This document shows, piece by piece, positions 52,848 to 60,616 of a stretch of DNA of 64,000 nt. Source of the DNA: Defluviimonas salinarum. Lineage in GTDB: Bacteria > Pseudomonadota > Alphaproteobacteria > Rhodobacterales > Rhodobacteraceae. The position numbers and the translations under genes were made by a program. Location of the stretch: positions 1 to 64,000 of the forward strand of contig NZ_JAPDOG010000023.1 in assembly GCF_026013545.1 (NCBI RefSeq). The letters run 5' to 3'. The number at the start of each line of letters is the position of its first letter. Within the stretch, counting starts at the first letter, position 1. The notes beneath the pieces were generated by a model. The model had not been told where the DNA came from and made no database searches. It saw only the letters and a program-made list of their open reading frames with translations.

Positions 52848-53879
52848 TCAGACCCGCTCCACCGCGCCGCCCGCCCGGCTCCATGCGCTGAACCCGCCGG
52901 GAATATGGGCGACATTCTTCAGCCCGAGTTCCCCGGCGATCTCGACCGCGAGGGTCGAGCGTTCACCCACCGCGCAATAAAGCACGATCCGCCCATCCTT
53001 CGCGAGCCCGGCGAGCGGGCCGGAGCGGCCGCAATACTGGTCGAACTGGCCGTACGGCGCGTGGATCGATCCGGGAATCACCCCGAACCGCGCGCGCTCT
53101 CCCTCTTCGCGGATATCGACGAGCGTCACGCCCTCGGGCGGCCACGCGGCCAAGAGCTCCTCGACCTCGACCGCCGGCACCCGGTGCTGCGCCTCGAGCC
53201 GGAGTCCGAGCTTGAGGTTCTCCGGCACCGCGACATCCATCATCGCCGGGTTGGGGAGGTTGAGATTGTTCATGATCTCGGCATATTCCTCGACCGATCG
53301 GACCTGCAGCCGCGGATTGTAGCGTCTTTCCTCGCCAATCGTGCTGACCGTGTCGCCCTTGTAGTCATGCGCGGGGAAGACGAAGGTCTGCTCGGGCAGC
53401 TTCAGGAGCCGCTCGAAGAGCGAATGATACTGGGCATAGGGATCGCCGTTCTGGAAATCGGTGCGCCCCGTGCCGCGGATCAGCAGCGTGTCGCCGGTGA
53501 AAACCCGGTCGTCCATCAGGAAGCTGTAGCTTTCCGACGTATGGCCCGGCGTATGCAGCGCGGTGAGCGTGATCCCCTCGATCGTCAGCGCATCCATGTC
53601 GCGGACCCTTAGCGAGACGATGTCGGCGGGCGACTGCTCGCCCATAACGGTGACGCAGCGCGTGGCGTCGCGCAGCTTGCCCATCGCGCTGACATGGTCG
53701 GCATGGACATGGGTGTCGACCACCTTCACGAGCCTGAGGTCGAGTTCCTCCAGGAGCTTCAGGTAGCGCTCGGTCTGCTCGTAGACCGGGTCGATCAAGA
53801 GCGCCTCGGCGCCGGCGCGGCTGGCGAGCAGATAGGTATAGGTGCTGGAGGTCTTGTCGAAGAACTGGCGGAACAGCAT
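52848..53879 (-). CDS. Persulfide dioxygenase-like metallo-beta-lactamase fold with rhodanese domain
   Basis: A 343-residue protein. Residues 1-235 form an ETHE1/glyoxalase II-like metallo-beta-lactamase domain with THVHADH, LHTPGHTSESYS and GDTLLIRGTGRTDF, the last typical of persulfide dioxygenases. Residues 240-343 form a rhodanese domain with its active cysteine in LYCAVGERST. Such fusions oxidise glutathione or CoA persulfide and handle the resulting sulfite or thiosulfate. The start is the ATG giving MLFRQFF, upstream residues being family-less. The mercaptopyruvate sulfurtransferase of this window could feed persulfide sulfur, but the genes are 42 kb apart. Confidence 0.9.
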   Translation of the reverse strand: MLFRQFFDKTSSTYTYLLASRAGAEALLIDPVYEQTERYLKLLEELDLRLVKVVDTHVHADHVSAMGKLRDATRCVTVMGEQSPADIVSLRVRDMDALTIEGITLTALHTPGHTSESYSFLMDDRVFTGDTLLIRGTGRTDFQNGDPYAQYHSLFERLLKLPEQTFVFPAHDYKGDTVSTIGEERRYNPRLQVRSVEEYAEIMNNLNLPNPAMMDVAVPENLKLGLRLEAQHRVPAVEVEELLAAWPPEGVTLVDIREEGERARFGVIPGSIHAPYGQFDQYCGRSGPLAGLAKDGRIVLYCAVGERSTLAVEIAGELGLKNVAHIPGGFSAWSRAGGAVERV

Positions 53880-54018
53880 GGCATCCCCCTTGATCGCCGG
53901 TACCGGCGCAGGATAGCACGGTTCCCTGCGAATCAAGCCCGCCGGGCGGTGGCGCGACCGCTTGCCCCTCACATCCGTCGCGGATCGGCGTTAGACTGGA
54001 TCGAAAGGGAGACTCGCC

Positions 54019-54324
54019 ATGCCCGCACTCGTCCGCCTCTACATCCGCCATGTCGCCATCGGTTTCGTGCTCGGGCTCGCATTCACCGGGCTCCTCCTGT
54101 GGCTCAACGTCGCCAATCTCTGGCATCTCGTGCGCGCGACCGAGGAGGGCTGGATCGCGGTGATCATGCTCGTGGTGTTCAACGGGATCGTATTTTCCGG
54201 CGTGCAGTTCGGCATCGCGGTGATGCGGTTGGCCGAGGACGAGGATGGCGGAGGCAAGCCAGACCGCGTGCCCGCATCGTCGGCGACGCCCGTCGCCGCC
54301 CCGGTCCCCGCCGGACGCCGCTGA
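54019..54324 (+). CDS. Small two-helix inner-membrane protein, function unknown
   Basis: A 101-residue protein with two membrane helices, at about residues 11-33 (HVAIGFVLGLAFTGLLLWLNV) and 45-68 (IAVIMLVVFNGIVFSGVQFGIAV). A soluble tail rich in Asp, Ala and Pro follows. No charged motif or domain is recognised. AAAGGGAG precedes the ATG. It is transcribed away from the persulfide dioxygenase gene and is followed by repeat copy 3. Confidence 0.75.
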   Translation: MPALVRLYIRHVAIGFVLGLAFTGLLLWLNVANLWHLVRATEEGWIAVIMLVVFNGIVFSGVQFGIAVMRLAEDEDGGGKPDRVPASSATPVAAPVPAGRR

Positions 54325-54329
54325 CCGGT

Positions 54330-54363
54330 CTTCATATTGCTGCAAGCATCTCCGCCGGAGGCA
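54330..54363 (+). repeat. 34-bp intergenic repeat, copy 3
   Basis: Begins CTTCATATTGCTGCAAGCAT and ends CTCCGCCGGAGGCA, 5 bp after the stop of the small membrane protein gene. It is close to copy 1 with a few substitutions. The next bases (CCCTGA-GGC-TCAGGG, 54368-54382) form a small hairpin. Confidence 0.75.
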
Positions 54364-54663
54364 GGCGCCCTGAGGCTCAGGGGCCTCGGTGAACGAAGGT
54401 GGCGGGAACCGCGGCAGCCGTGAAGGCGTGTTTTTCCCGAGAGCCTGGTTCAACCAGGTGGGCGCCAGGTATCAAGACCACGGTCCTGACAGAGCCAGCT
54501 CCCTCGGAAATGATTATCGGCCACTGGAAAAGGGCCTCGCACGAGAGGGGCAGAACCCGCCAGCGCCAGAGATAGGGCGAAGTCCACACCACGGCAAGGG
54601 GGCTGATGCGGCCCCGGCTCCGCCGCACTGGACAGATGTTCACGTTGCGTTCATATTTGGGCG
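54364..54663. other. Gene-free stretch before mmcB
   Basis: About 300 bp between repeat copy 3 and mmcB. It begins with the small hairpin at 54368-54382. The frames open here give no recognisable protein. GC content dips around 54500-54520. I see no promoter that can be defended. Confidence 0.4.
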
Positions 54664-55116
54664 ATGCCAGACGATCTTCAACCCGGCCAGCTCCTGGCCC
54701 GCGGCGTGTGCCGCCACCTTCTCCACCACGGCTTCGCGACCGTGGAAGAACTGGTGCCCGCGCCGGGGCTCCGGGTCGATGTCATGGCGCTCGGTCCGAA
54801 GGGCGAGATCTGGATCGTCGAATGCAAGTCGAGCCGGACGGATTTCACCTCCGATCGCAAGTGGCGCAACTACCTCGAATGGGGCGACCGCTTCTTCTGG
54901 GCGGTGGACGCCGACTTCCCGACCGAGCTCCTGCCCGACGGGACCGGGCTGATCCTCGCGGATGCCTATGACGCCGAGATCCTGCGGATCGGTCCCGAGG
55001 CGCCGCTCGCGGGCGCGCGGCGCAAGGTGATGGTGCAGAAATTCGCCCGCCACGCCGCGCTCCGGCTGCAGGGCTACCGCGACCCCGGTGTCACCGCTTC
55101 GGGGATTTTCCCTTGA
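54664..55116 (+). CDS. mmcB: MmcB family DNA repair protein
   Basis: A 150-residue protein of the MmcB family, linked in Caulobacter to DNA damage tolerance outside the SOS response. It has a PD-(D/E)xK nuclease-like core: LRVDVMALGPKGEIWIVECKSSRTDF supplies the D, E-x-K residues, followed by WRNYLEWGDRFFWAVD. The C-terminal part is basic (RRKVMVQKFARHAALRLQG). The last 26 bases overlap the end of the convergent DUF6324 gene. Start without a strong ribosome site. Confidence 0.87.
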   Translation: MPDDLQPGQLLARGVCRHLLHHGFATVEELVPAPGLRVDVMALGPKGEIWIVECKSSRTDFTSDRKWRNYLEWGDRFFWAVDADFPTELLPDGTGLILADAYDAEILRIGPEAPLAGARRKVMVQKFARHAALRLQGYRDPGVTASGIFP

Positions 55117-55306
55117 CCGATCCGCCCATGTCGCGCGCGGCCTCGGCGGCGGCGCGCAGTTCCTCGGCGATCTCCTCGGCCTCCTCGGGATCGAAGTCGA
55201 GCGGCAGTTCCATGCCTTCGGCCTCGACATAGATCCGGACCATGCCGAGCGAGGTCGGCCCGATCTGCAGATTGGCGGCGATGTCGCTTTCCTTGTCGAT
55301 GCCCAT
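55091..55306 (-). CDS. DUF6324 family small protein
   Basis: A 71-residue acidic protein: MGIDKESDIAANLQIGPTSLG, then VRIYVEAEGMELPLDFDPEEAEEIAEELRAAAEA and a basic end. It should form a short beta hairpin and a long acidic helix. No enzymatic motif. Small proteins of this kind are common in Rhodobacteraceae and their role is unknown. It overlaps the convergent mmcB gene by 26 bases at the 3' ends. GGAGG precedes the start. Confidence 0.82.
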   Translation of the reverse strand: MGIDKESDIAANLQIGPTSLGMVRIYVEAEGMELPLDFDPEEAEEIAEELRAAAEAARDMGGSVKGKSPKR

Positions 55307-55608
55307 GGCTGGCCTCCGTCAGTGATCCGCCCCCGCTAGCGCGAATGGCCGGCCGAGACAAGGTGGCTGTAGGGCGGCGAAGCATGCCCGCGATCATCCT
55401 GCGAGACAGAAGGGCGTATGGACCGGATCGAGCCGCCGCGCGCTCAGTGCCGCGCCCGGCTTCCGCGTCATCGGATCGGCCACCGGACCAGCCAGCGACG
55501 GAGAGAAGATGACCTGCTCCCAGAGCTTTCGTTGACGCTCCGAGTTGGCGGAGCTTGCGCAATCTGCCCTTGCAATCGCGCGGGCGGGGAGCTAAATCCC
55601 CCTCGAGT
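55307..55608. other. Gene-free stretch before tRNA-His
   Basis: About 300 bp upstream of the tRNA-His gene, with no frame that resembles a protein. GACGCTCCGAGTTGGCGGAG (near 55534) is a plausible but unproven promoter region for the tRNA. Confidence 0.35.
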
Positions 55609-55685
55609 GCCGCCTTAGCTCAGTTGGTTAGAGCACCAGATTGTGGATCTGGGGGTCCCCCGTTCGAGCCGGGGAGGCGGTACCA
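55609..55685 (+). tRNA. tRNA-His (anticodon GTG), without encoded G-1
   Basis: Acceptor GCCGCCT pairs with AGGCGGT (G1-U72 wobble), D-arm TAGCTCAGTTGGTTAGAGCA, anticodon stem CCAGA/TCTGG with loop TTGTGGA, and T-arm CCCCG-TTCGAGC-CGGGG, then A73 and CCA. The base before position 1 is T, so no G-1 is encoded, and the discriminator is A. This is the pattern described for an alphaproteobacterial clade. Confidence 0.95.
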
Positions 55686-56242
55686 TCCTTCCCGTTGAAA
55701 TCACTTCTTTTTCTGCGACGCCTCGACCGTCTCGTGGTCTGGTTTGGAGGCGTTTTGTAAAAGGCGTTGCCGGGGGGCGGTGACACCTTCAACGCCTGCG
55801 GCTGCGGAAGCCAGCGCGGATGGTGGTGGGCGTCACAAGCAGGTCAAGGCGGGGTTGCGGGATGGCGCGGGCGGTTCGATCCGCGAGCGATCGCGTTTGC
55901 AGGCAGACCGCCTGCCGGCGCCGGTCAGCCGTTACACGCGCCCCGCAGGACGCGAAGCCGTGCAAGGCCCGTCACGGCACCGATGCCCATCACCGGCGAG
56001 CCGGCGCTTGCGGCGAAGCCGGTCGCCGCTCGACCTCAGGCCTCTGCGATCATTGGCCCGATGGCGGGTGCGGGCACTGCGTTTGCGGTGCCTGCGCCCG
56101 CGCTTGTCCAGGGGAGCCCGAAAGGTGCCTCTCTGCGTCAGGTGCCGCTGGCGCGCGCCCATCGGTACATGACCGGTGCGGCCGTCGGGCACTCCCGCCT
56201 TGAAAGGACGGTTTCAGGGCCCGGCCCGCGGCGGAGCGATGT
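55686..56242. other. Gene-free stretch after tRNA-His
   Basis: About 560 bp with no recognisable gene on either strand. Open frames exist, but they read as basic, low-complexity sequence without family features, and all frames look equally poor. No integrase, direct repeat of the tRNA 3' end or transposase fragment was found, so an integrated element is not supported. It may be a decayed gene or plain intergenic DNA. Confidence 0.4.
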
Positions 56243-57160
56243 TCAGGTGCGTCGGTTGCTCAGAAGCCGAGACAGGAGCGGCAGAAACCGCACGGCGTTG
56301 CGGTTGCGTTCGCCCCGGCGTGTCAGCCGCGCCACGAGCTTCGGGGGACGGGTGATCCAACGTCCGCTGACCGCGACCAGCGCCTCGGACTGCAGGTACC
56401 GGTCGACGAAGCCTCTCCAGCCCAGTGCCAGCCCCGCTCCGGCCGCGGCCGCCTCGAGCAGGTAGACATAGTTGTCGTGGGTCTCGACCTCGGTCGCCGG
56501 CGCGTCCGTACCGATGGCGGCGAACCAGTCCTCCCACGTGGCCCAGCCGAGATTGGCCTTCGTGAGCGCGAGTCGCGGCACCCCCCGCCAGGCCCCGGGC
56601 TGTTGCGCCAATATCCCGGCATGCATCGCCAAAAAAGACGGCGAGGCAACGGGAACGATTTCTTCCGGAAGGATCTCGATGCAGCCGGTTTCCGGCACAT
56701 CCTCAACATATTCGAACGTCAGGTCGGCGCCGGCATTCACCATCAGCGGGACCGTCTCGTATTCGCAGGTAAGGATCCGGATCCGGGCGCCGCGGCCGAG
56801 CGATTCACGCAATCTTGCGAAATGCGGCATCAGCAGGAGGTGCGACACCTCGTGCGTGCAGGCGATCGTCACGTCCTCGTCCGCCGCCCGAAGGGCGCTT
56901 CCGGCGGCGTTGAGACTTTCGAGCGCGGTGGTCACGACACGCAGATATGCCTCGCCTGCGCGGGTGATGACGATTCCCCTTCCGGACTTCTCGGTCAACC
57001 GCGTGCCGAACTCATCCTCGATATGCTTGATGTGCCGGCTGACGGCCGATTGCGAGGTGTTCAGCTCGTCGGCCGCTCGACCGATGCCGCCAAGGCGCGC
57101 GACGCTTTCGAAGGCGACGAGAGCACTCGTGGAGGGTATCCGGTATCGCCTTTGTCCCAT
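56243..57160 (-). CDS. LysR-type regulator, GcvA-like
   Basis: A 305-residue LTTR of the GcvA-like branch. RIPSTSALVAFESVARLGGIGRAADELN and SQSAVSRHIKHIEDEFGTRLTEK form the DNA-binding domain, and the effector domain begins near residue 95. The C-terminal part has GLALGWRGFVDRYL and WITRPPK. It is transcribed away from the sulfotransferase-type operon, with 96 bp between starts, and is its likely regulator. A perfect 7-bp inverted repeat overlaps its own start codon, hinting at autoregulation. Confidence 0.93.
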   Translation of the reverse strand: MGQRRYRIPSTSALVAFESVARLGGIGRAADELNTSQSAVSRHIKHIEDEFGTRLTEKSGRGIVITRAGEAYLRVVTTALESLNAAGSALRAADEDVTIACTHEVSHLLLMPHFARLRESLGRGARIRILTCEYETVPLMVNAGADLTFEYVEDVPETGCIEILPEEIVPVASPSFLAMHAGILAQQPGAWRGVPRLALTKANLGWATWEDWFAAIGTDAPATEVETHDNYVYLLEAAAAGAGLALGWRGFVDRYLQSEALVAVSGRWITRPPKLVARLTRRGERNRNAVRFLPLLSRLLSNRRT

Positions 57161-57176
57161 ATCCGAATTGATATGG
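57157..57176. promoter_or_regulatory. Inverted repeat CCATATC-CGAATT-GATATGG in divergent LysR promoter
   Basis: A 20-bp element with perfect 7-bp arms that covers the LysR start codon and lies about 80 bp before the divergent operon. It has the size and symmetry of a LysR-type recognition site. It is the best operator candidate for the 57257-61878 genes. Confidence 0.55.
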
Positions 57177-57256
57177 AATGGCGCGCACAAAGCAATGGAA
57201 ATCGGCGCGGTCAGCGGCGAACCTTGGCGCATTCCAACCGAGAGGCAGGACGCGCG

Positions 57257-58093
57257 ATGCCGGACTACGTCAAACCCGCCCACTGGGCCGATCCAAAGAA
57301 CAAGCTCTTCCCCCATCAGGTGGGATTCACCTGTCCGCCGCAGGACTGGGACGCGGCGCCCTCGGATTTCCTCCGCATGGCGCCGGAGACCGTGGGCGTC
57401 CATGGCTGGATGCTGCATGTGCCCGAATATCGGCACCAGCTCGACCAGCGTAAGCAGAAGTTCGACATGCTTGAGGACTTCGTCCACTGCATGGCCAACA
57501 ATGGCGCCGATGTCTGCGGCCAGGTTGGCTCGAACTGGGTGCATGCCTCGGGGCTGGGCGTCGAGGGTGTCCGCCAGCATTGCGAGATGCTCAGCGAGAA
57601 GTACCAGACCCCCTTCCACATGGCGGGCTACGCGATGGTCGAGGCGCTCCGCGCGATGAATGTCGAGAAGGTCGCGCTCAACGGCGCCTATCATTGGCCG
57701 GGCTGGTGGCAGGGCACGGTGGCGTTCTGGAAGGAGGCCGGTTTCGACGTGATCTGGGCCGGCAACTTCGTCGACCAGGGTTGGTTCGAGACGCAGGAGG
57801 AGGTGAACGACTGCATCTGGTGTTTTGACGGTGATCTGGCGCGCAAGAGCTTCGAATACGTCGCCGACAAGGCACCCGATGCGGATGCCTATCTTATCAA
57901 CGGCATGTGCAACTTCCGGCGCGCGGGCGACGGCCTCGCGCAACGCCCGGTGCATCTCGAGGTCGAGTTGGAGGAGATGCTCGGCAAGCCCGTCATCGGC
58001 CACGATACGGCCCTCTACTGGCGGATCTTCAAGACCCTCGGCCTCGCGCCAACGACCCGGCAGGGCAAGCTTCTCTCCTCGCTGAAAGGATGA
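57257..58093 (+). CDS. Arylmalonate decarboxylase/maleate isomerase-like protein
   Basis: A 278-residue protein that I place in the Asp/Glu racemase superfamily, on the arylmalonate decarboxylase/maleate isomerase side, from its overall pattern: VEALRAMNVEKVALNGAYHWPGW, a helix-strand repeat, ADAYLINGMCNFRR and LGKPVIGHDTALYWRIFKTLGL. A cysteine near the expected second catalytic site is C218 in INGMCNF. The first site, near residue 90, reads GQVGSNW and has no aligned cysteine (C87 is offset), so it is more decarboxylase-like than racemase-like. The substrate is unknown. It is the first gene of a four-gene unit with a sulfotransferase. Confidence 0.7.
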   Translation: MPDYVKPAHWADPKNKLFPHQVGFTCPPQDWDAAPSDFLRMAPETVGVHGWMLHVPEYRHQLDQRKQKFDMLEDFVHCMANNGADVCGQVGSNWVHASGLGVEGVRQHCEMLSEKYQTPFHMAGYAMVEALRAMNVEKVALNGAYHWPGWWQGTVAFWKEAGFDVIWAGNFVDQGWFETQEEVNDCIWCFDGDLARKSFEYVADKAPDADAYLINGMCNFRRAGDGLAQRPVHLEVELEEMLGKPVIGHDTALYWRIFKTLGLAPTTRQGKLLSSLKG

Positions 58094-58097
58094 CCTC

Positions 58098-58853
58098 ATG
58101 CACAAGATCGTAGCGCTCTGGGCCGTGCCGAGGTCCACCTCCACCGCCTTCGAATGGATGATGCGCCAGCGCGGCGACCTCGCCTGCTTCCACGAGCCGT
58201 TCGGCGAGGCCTGGTACCAGGGCGAGGCGCCGCTCTGGCAGCGCTGGAAGGAGGGCGACCGGACGACGCCGGGCCTGACACTCGAAAGCGTGTGGGAAGA
58301 CCTCAAGGCCGCGGCGAAGGAAAAGCCGGTCTTCATCAAGGACTTCCCGCATTACATCAACCACATGTGGGATGCGGATTTCCTGTCGCACTTCACCCAT
58401 GCCTTCCTGATCCGTGACCCGGCCAAGACGATCACCTCGATCTACGACAAATGGCCGGACTTCGACGAGGGCGAGGTCGGCTTTCCCGAGCAGCGCGCCC
58501 TCTTCGACCTTCTCACCGCGCTGAACGGCACGCCGCCGCCGGTCGTGGACAGCGACGACCTGCTCGAGAACCCCTACGAGATGACCGAGGCCTTCTGCGC
58601 GGCGGTCGGCATCCCGTTCATCCCCGAGGCGCTGACTTGGGCGCCCGGCGCCGATACCGGCCAGTACAGCTGGTGGGACGGCGGATCGTTCCACGAAAAC
58701 CTGAAGAACTCGACCGGGCTCAAGCCGCAGGCGCGCAAGTACGTCACGCTCGAGGACACGCCTTCCCGCGTGAAGCAGGTGCACCGCCGGATGAAGCCGC
58801 ATTACGATCGGCTTCACGAACACCGGATCCGGGTGGGAGCGTTCGCGGCATGA
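58098..58853 (+). CDS. Sulfotransferase family protein
   Basis: A 251-residue sulfotransferase fold that should move a sulfuryl group from PAPS to a small acceptor. The 5'-phosphosulfate loop is ALWAVPRSTSTAFEWMM, HEPFGEAWYQ follows, and the 3'-phosphate side is FLIRDPAKTITSIYDKWPDF. The C-terminal region has DDLLENPYEM and the YVTLEDTP stretch. The start lies 4 bp after the preceding stop, and its own stop overlaps the start of the PAPS-forming Sat-CysC gene (ATGA). Enzyme and cofactor supply are therefore translated from one mRNA. The acceptor is unknown. Confidence 0.85.
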   Translation: MHKIVALWAVPRSTSTAFEWMMRQRGDLACFHEPFGEAWYQGEAPLWQRWKEGDRTTPGLTLESVWEDLKAAAKEKPVFIKDFPHYINHMWDADFLSHFTHAFLIRDPAKTITSIYDKWPDFDEGEVGFPEQRALFDLLTALNGTPPPVVDSDDLLENPYEMTEAFCAAVGIPFIPEALTWAPGADTGQYSWWDGGSFHENLKNSTGLKPQARKYVTLEDTPSRVKQVHRRMKPHYDRLHEHRIRVGAFAA

Positions 58854-60616
58854 AGGACGGTAGCGAGAGTGCGCAAAGGAAGCCGGCCGGGCTCATGGCC
58901 CGGCACGCTCCGATCCCGGAGCTATACGTCTCGTACGAGTCTGCCCAGAAGCTGAAGCACGAGGCCGGCGCGCTGCCGTCCTGGGACCTCACCCAGCGCC
59001 AGGTCTGCGACCTGGAGCTTCTGATGAACGGCGGCTTCTACCCCTTGAAGGGCTTCATGACCGAGGCCGACTACGACGGCGTCGTCGCCGACATGCGGCT
59101 CGCCGACGGCTCGCTCTGGCCGATGCCGGTGACGCTCGACGTCTCCGAGGCCTTCGCCGAGAAGGTCGAGCCCGGCCAGGACATCGCGCTCAGGGACGCC
59201 GAGGGCGTGATCCTCGCGATCCTCTCGGTCACCGACAAGTGGGTGCCGAACAAGGCGCGCGAGGCGGAGGGCGTCTTCGGCGCCGACGACCTCGCCCATC
59301 CGGCGGTCAACTACCTCCACAACACCGCGGGCTCGGTCTATCTCGGCGGCCCGATCACCGGCATCCAGCCGCCGGTGCATTACGATTTCAAGGCTCGCCG
59401 CGACACGCCGAACGAGCTCCGCGCCTATTTCCGCAAGCTCGGCTGGCGCAAGGTCGTGGCCTTCCAGACCCGCAATCCCCTGCACCGCGCGCATCAGGAA
59501 CTGACCTTCCGCGCCGCCAAGGAGGCGCAGGCCAACCTCCTCATCCACCCGGTCGTCGGCATGACCAAGCCCGGCGATGTCGACCACTTCACCCGGGTGC
59601 GCTGCTACGAGGCGGTCCTCGACAAGTACCCGGCCGCGACCACGCATCTCAGCCTTCTCAACCTCGCGATGCGCATGGGCGGCCCGCGCGAGGCGCTGTG
59701 GCACGCGATCATCCGCAGGAACCACGGGCTCACGCATTTCATCGTCGGGCGCGACCATGCGGGCCCCGGCAAGAACAGCCAGGGCAAGGATTTCTACGAC
59801 CCCTATGCGGCGCAGGAACTGGTCAGGAAGCACCAGGAGGAGATCGGCATCGAGATGCTCGATTTCAAACAGATGGTCTATGTGCAGGAAAAGGCGCAGT
59901 ATTTCCCGGTGGACGAGATCCCCGAGGGCGCGACCGTCCTCGACATCTCCGGTACCGAGCTTCGCCGCCGCCTGCGCGAGGGCTTGGAGATCCCCGACTG
60001 GTTCTCCTTCCCCGAGGTGGTGCAGGAGCTGCGCCGCACCTCGCCGCCGCGCGCGAAACAGGGCTTCACGGTGTTCTTCACCGGGCTCTCGGGCTCGGGC
60101 AAGTCGACGATCGCCAACGCGCTGATGGTCAAGCTGATGGAGATGGGCGGACGTCCGACGACGCTTCTCGACGGCGACGTGGTGCGCAAGCATCTGTCGT
60201 CGGAGCTCGGCTTCTCCAAGGAGCACCGCGACCTCAACATCAAGCGCATCGGCTATGTGGCCTCCGAGATCACCAAGAACGGCGGCATCGCGATCTGCGC
60301 GCCGATCGCGCCCTACACCGCGACCCGCCGTGCGGTGCGCGAGATGATCGAGGCCTTCGGCGCCTTCATCGAGGTCCATGTCGCGACCTCGCTTGAGGAA
60401 TGCGAGCGCCGCGACCGCAAGGGGCTCTACAAGCTCGCCCGCGAGGGCAAGATCAAGGAGTTCACCGGCGTCTCGGATCCCTACGAGGAGCCGCAGAACC
60501 CCGAGCTCAAGGTCGAGACCGAGAACGTCGACGTCGACAACTGCGCGCATCAGGTGATCCTGAAGCTCGAGCAGATGGGCCTGATCGGGCTCGGGAACGG
60601 CAACGGCAAACGATGA
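58850..60616 (+). CDS. Bifunctional sulfate adenylyltransferase/APS kinase (Sat-CysC fusion)
   Basis: A 588-residue fusion that turns sulfate into PAPS. Residues 60-390 are ATP sulfurylase: TRNPLHRAHQELTFRA holds the HxxH loop and FIVGRDHAGPGKNS the second nucleotide motif. Residues 405-580 are APS kinase: the P-loop GLSGSGKST, LLDGDVVRKHLSSELGFSKEHRDLN and CAPIAPYTATRRAVREMI. The start at 58850 overlaps the sulfotransferase stop; the ATG at 58895 is also possible. The same fusion serves sulfate assimilation in related genera, so it need not be dedicated to the sulfotransferase, but here it is coupled to it. Confidence 0.95.
   Translation: MKDGSESAQRKPAGLMARHAPIPELYVSYESAQKLKHEAGALPSWDLTQRQVCDLELLMNGGFYPLKGFMTEADYDGVVADMRLADGSLWPMPVTLDVSEAFAEKVEPGQDIALRDAEGVILAILSVTDKWVPNKAREAEGVFGADDLAHPAVNYLHNTAGSVYLGGPITGIQPPVHYDFKARRDTPNELRAYFRKLGWRKVVAFQTRNPLHRAHQELTFRAAKEAQANLLIHPVVGMTKPGDVDHFTRVRCYEAVLDKYPAATTHLSLLNLAMRMGGPREALWHAIIRRNHGLTHFIVGRDHAGPGKNSQGKDFYDPYAAQELVRKHQEEIGIEMLDFKQMVYVQEKAQYFPVDEIPEGATVLDISGTELRRRLREGLEIPDWFSFPEVVQELRRTSPPRAKQGFTVFFTGLSGSGKSTIANALMVKLMEMGGRPTTLLDGDVVRKHLSSELGFSKEHRDLNIKRIGYVASEITKNGGIAICAPIAPYTATRRAVREMIEAFGAFIEVHVATSLEECERRDRKGLYKLAREGKIKEFTGVSDPYEEPQNPELKVETENVDVDNCAHQVILKLEQMGLIGLGNGNGKR

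Noticed and set aside
54389-54952. Plus-strand frame overlapping the mmcB region
   Set aside because: Its second half lies over mmcB in another frame and its first half crosses the intergenic region with no ribosome site or family pattern.
55744-56465. Possible genes or transposase remnant after tRNA-His
   Set aside because: All frames give arginine-rich, family-less translations without a defensible start; no inverted terminal repeats were seen.
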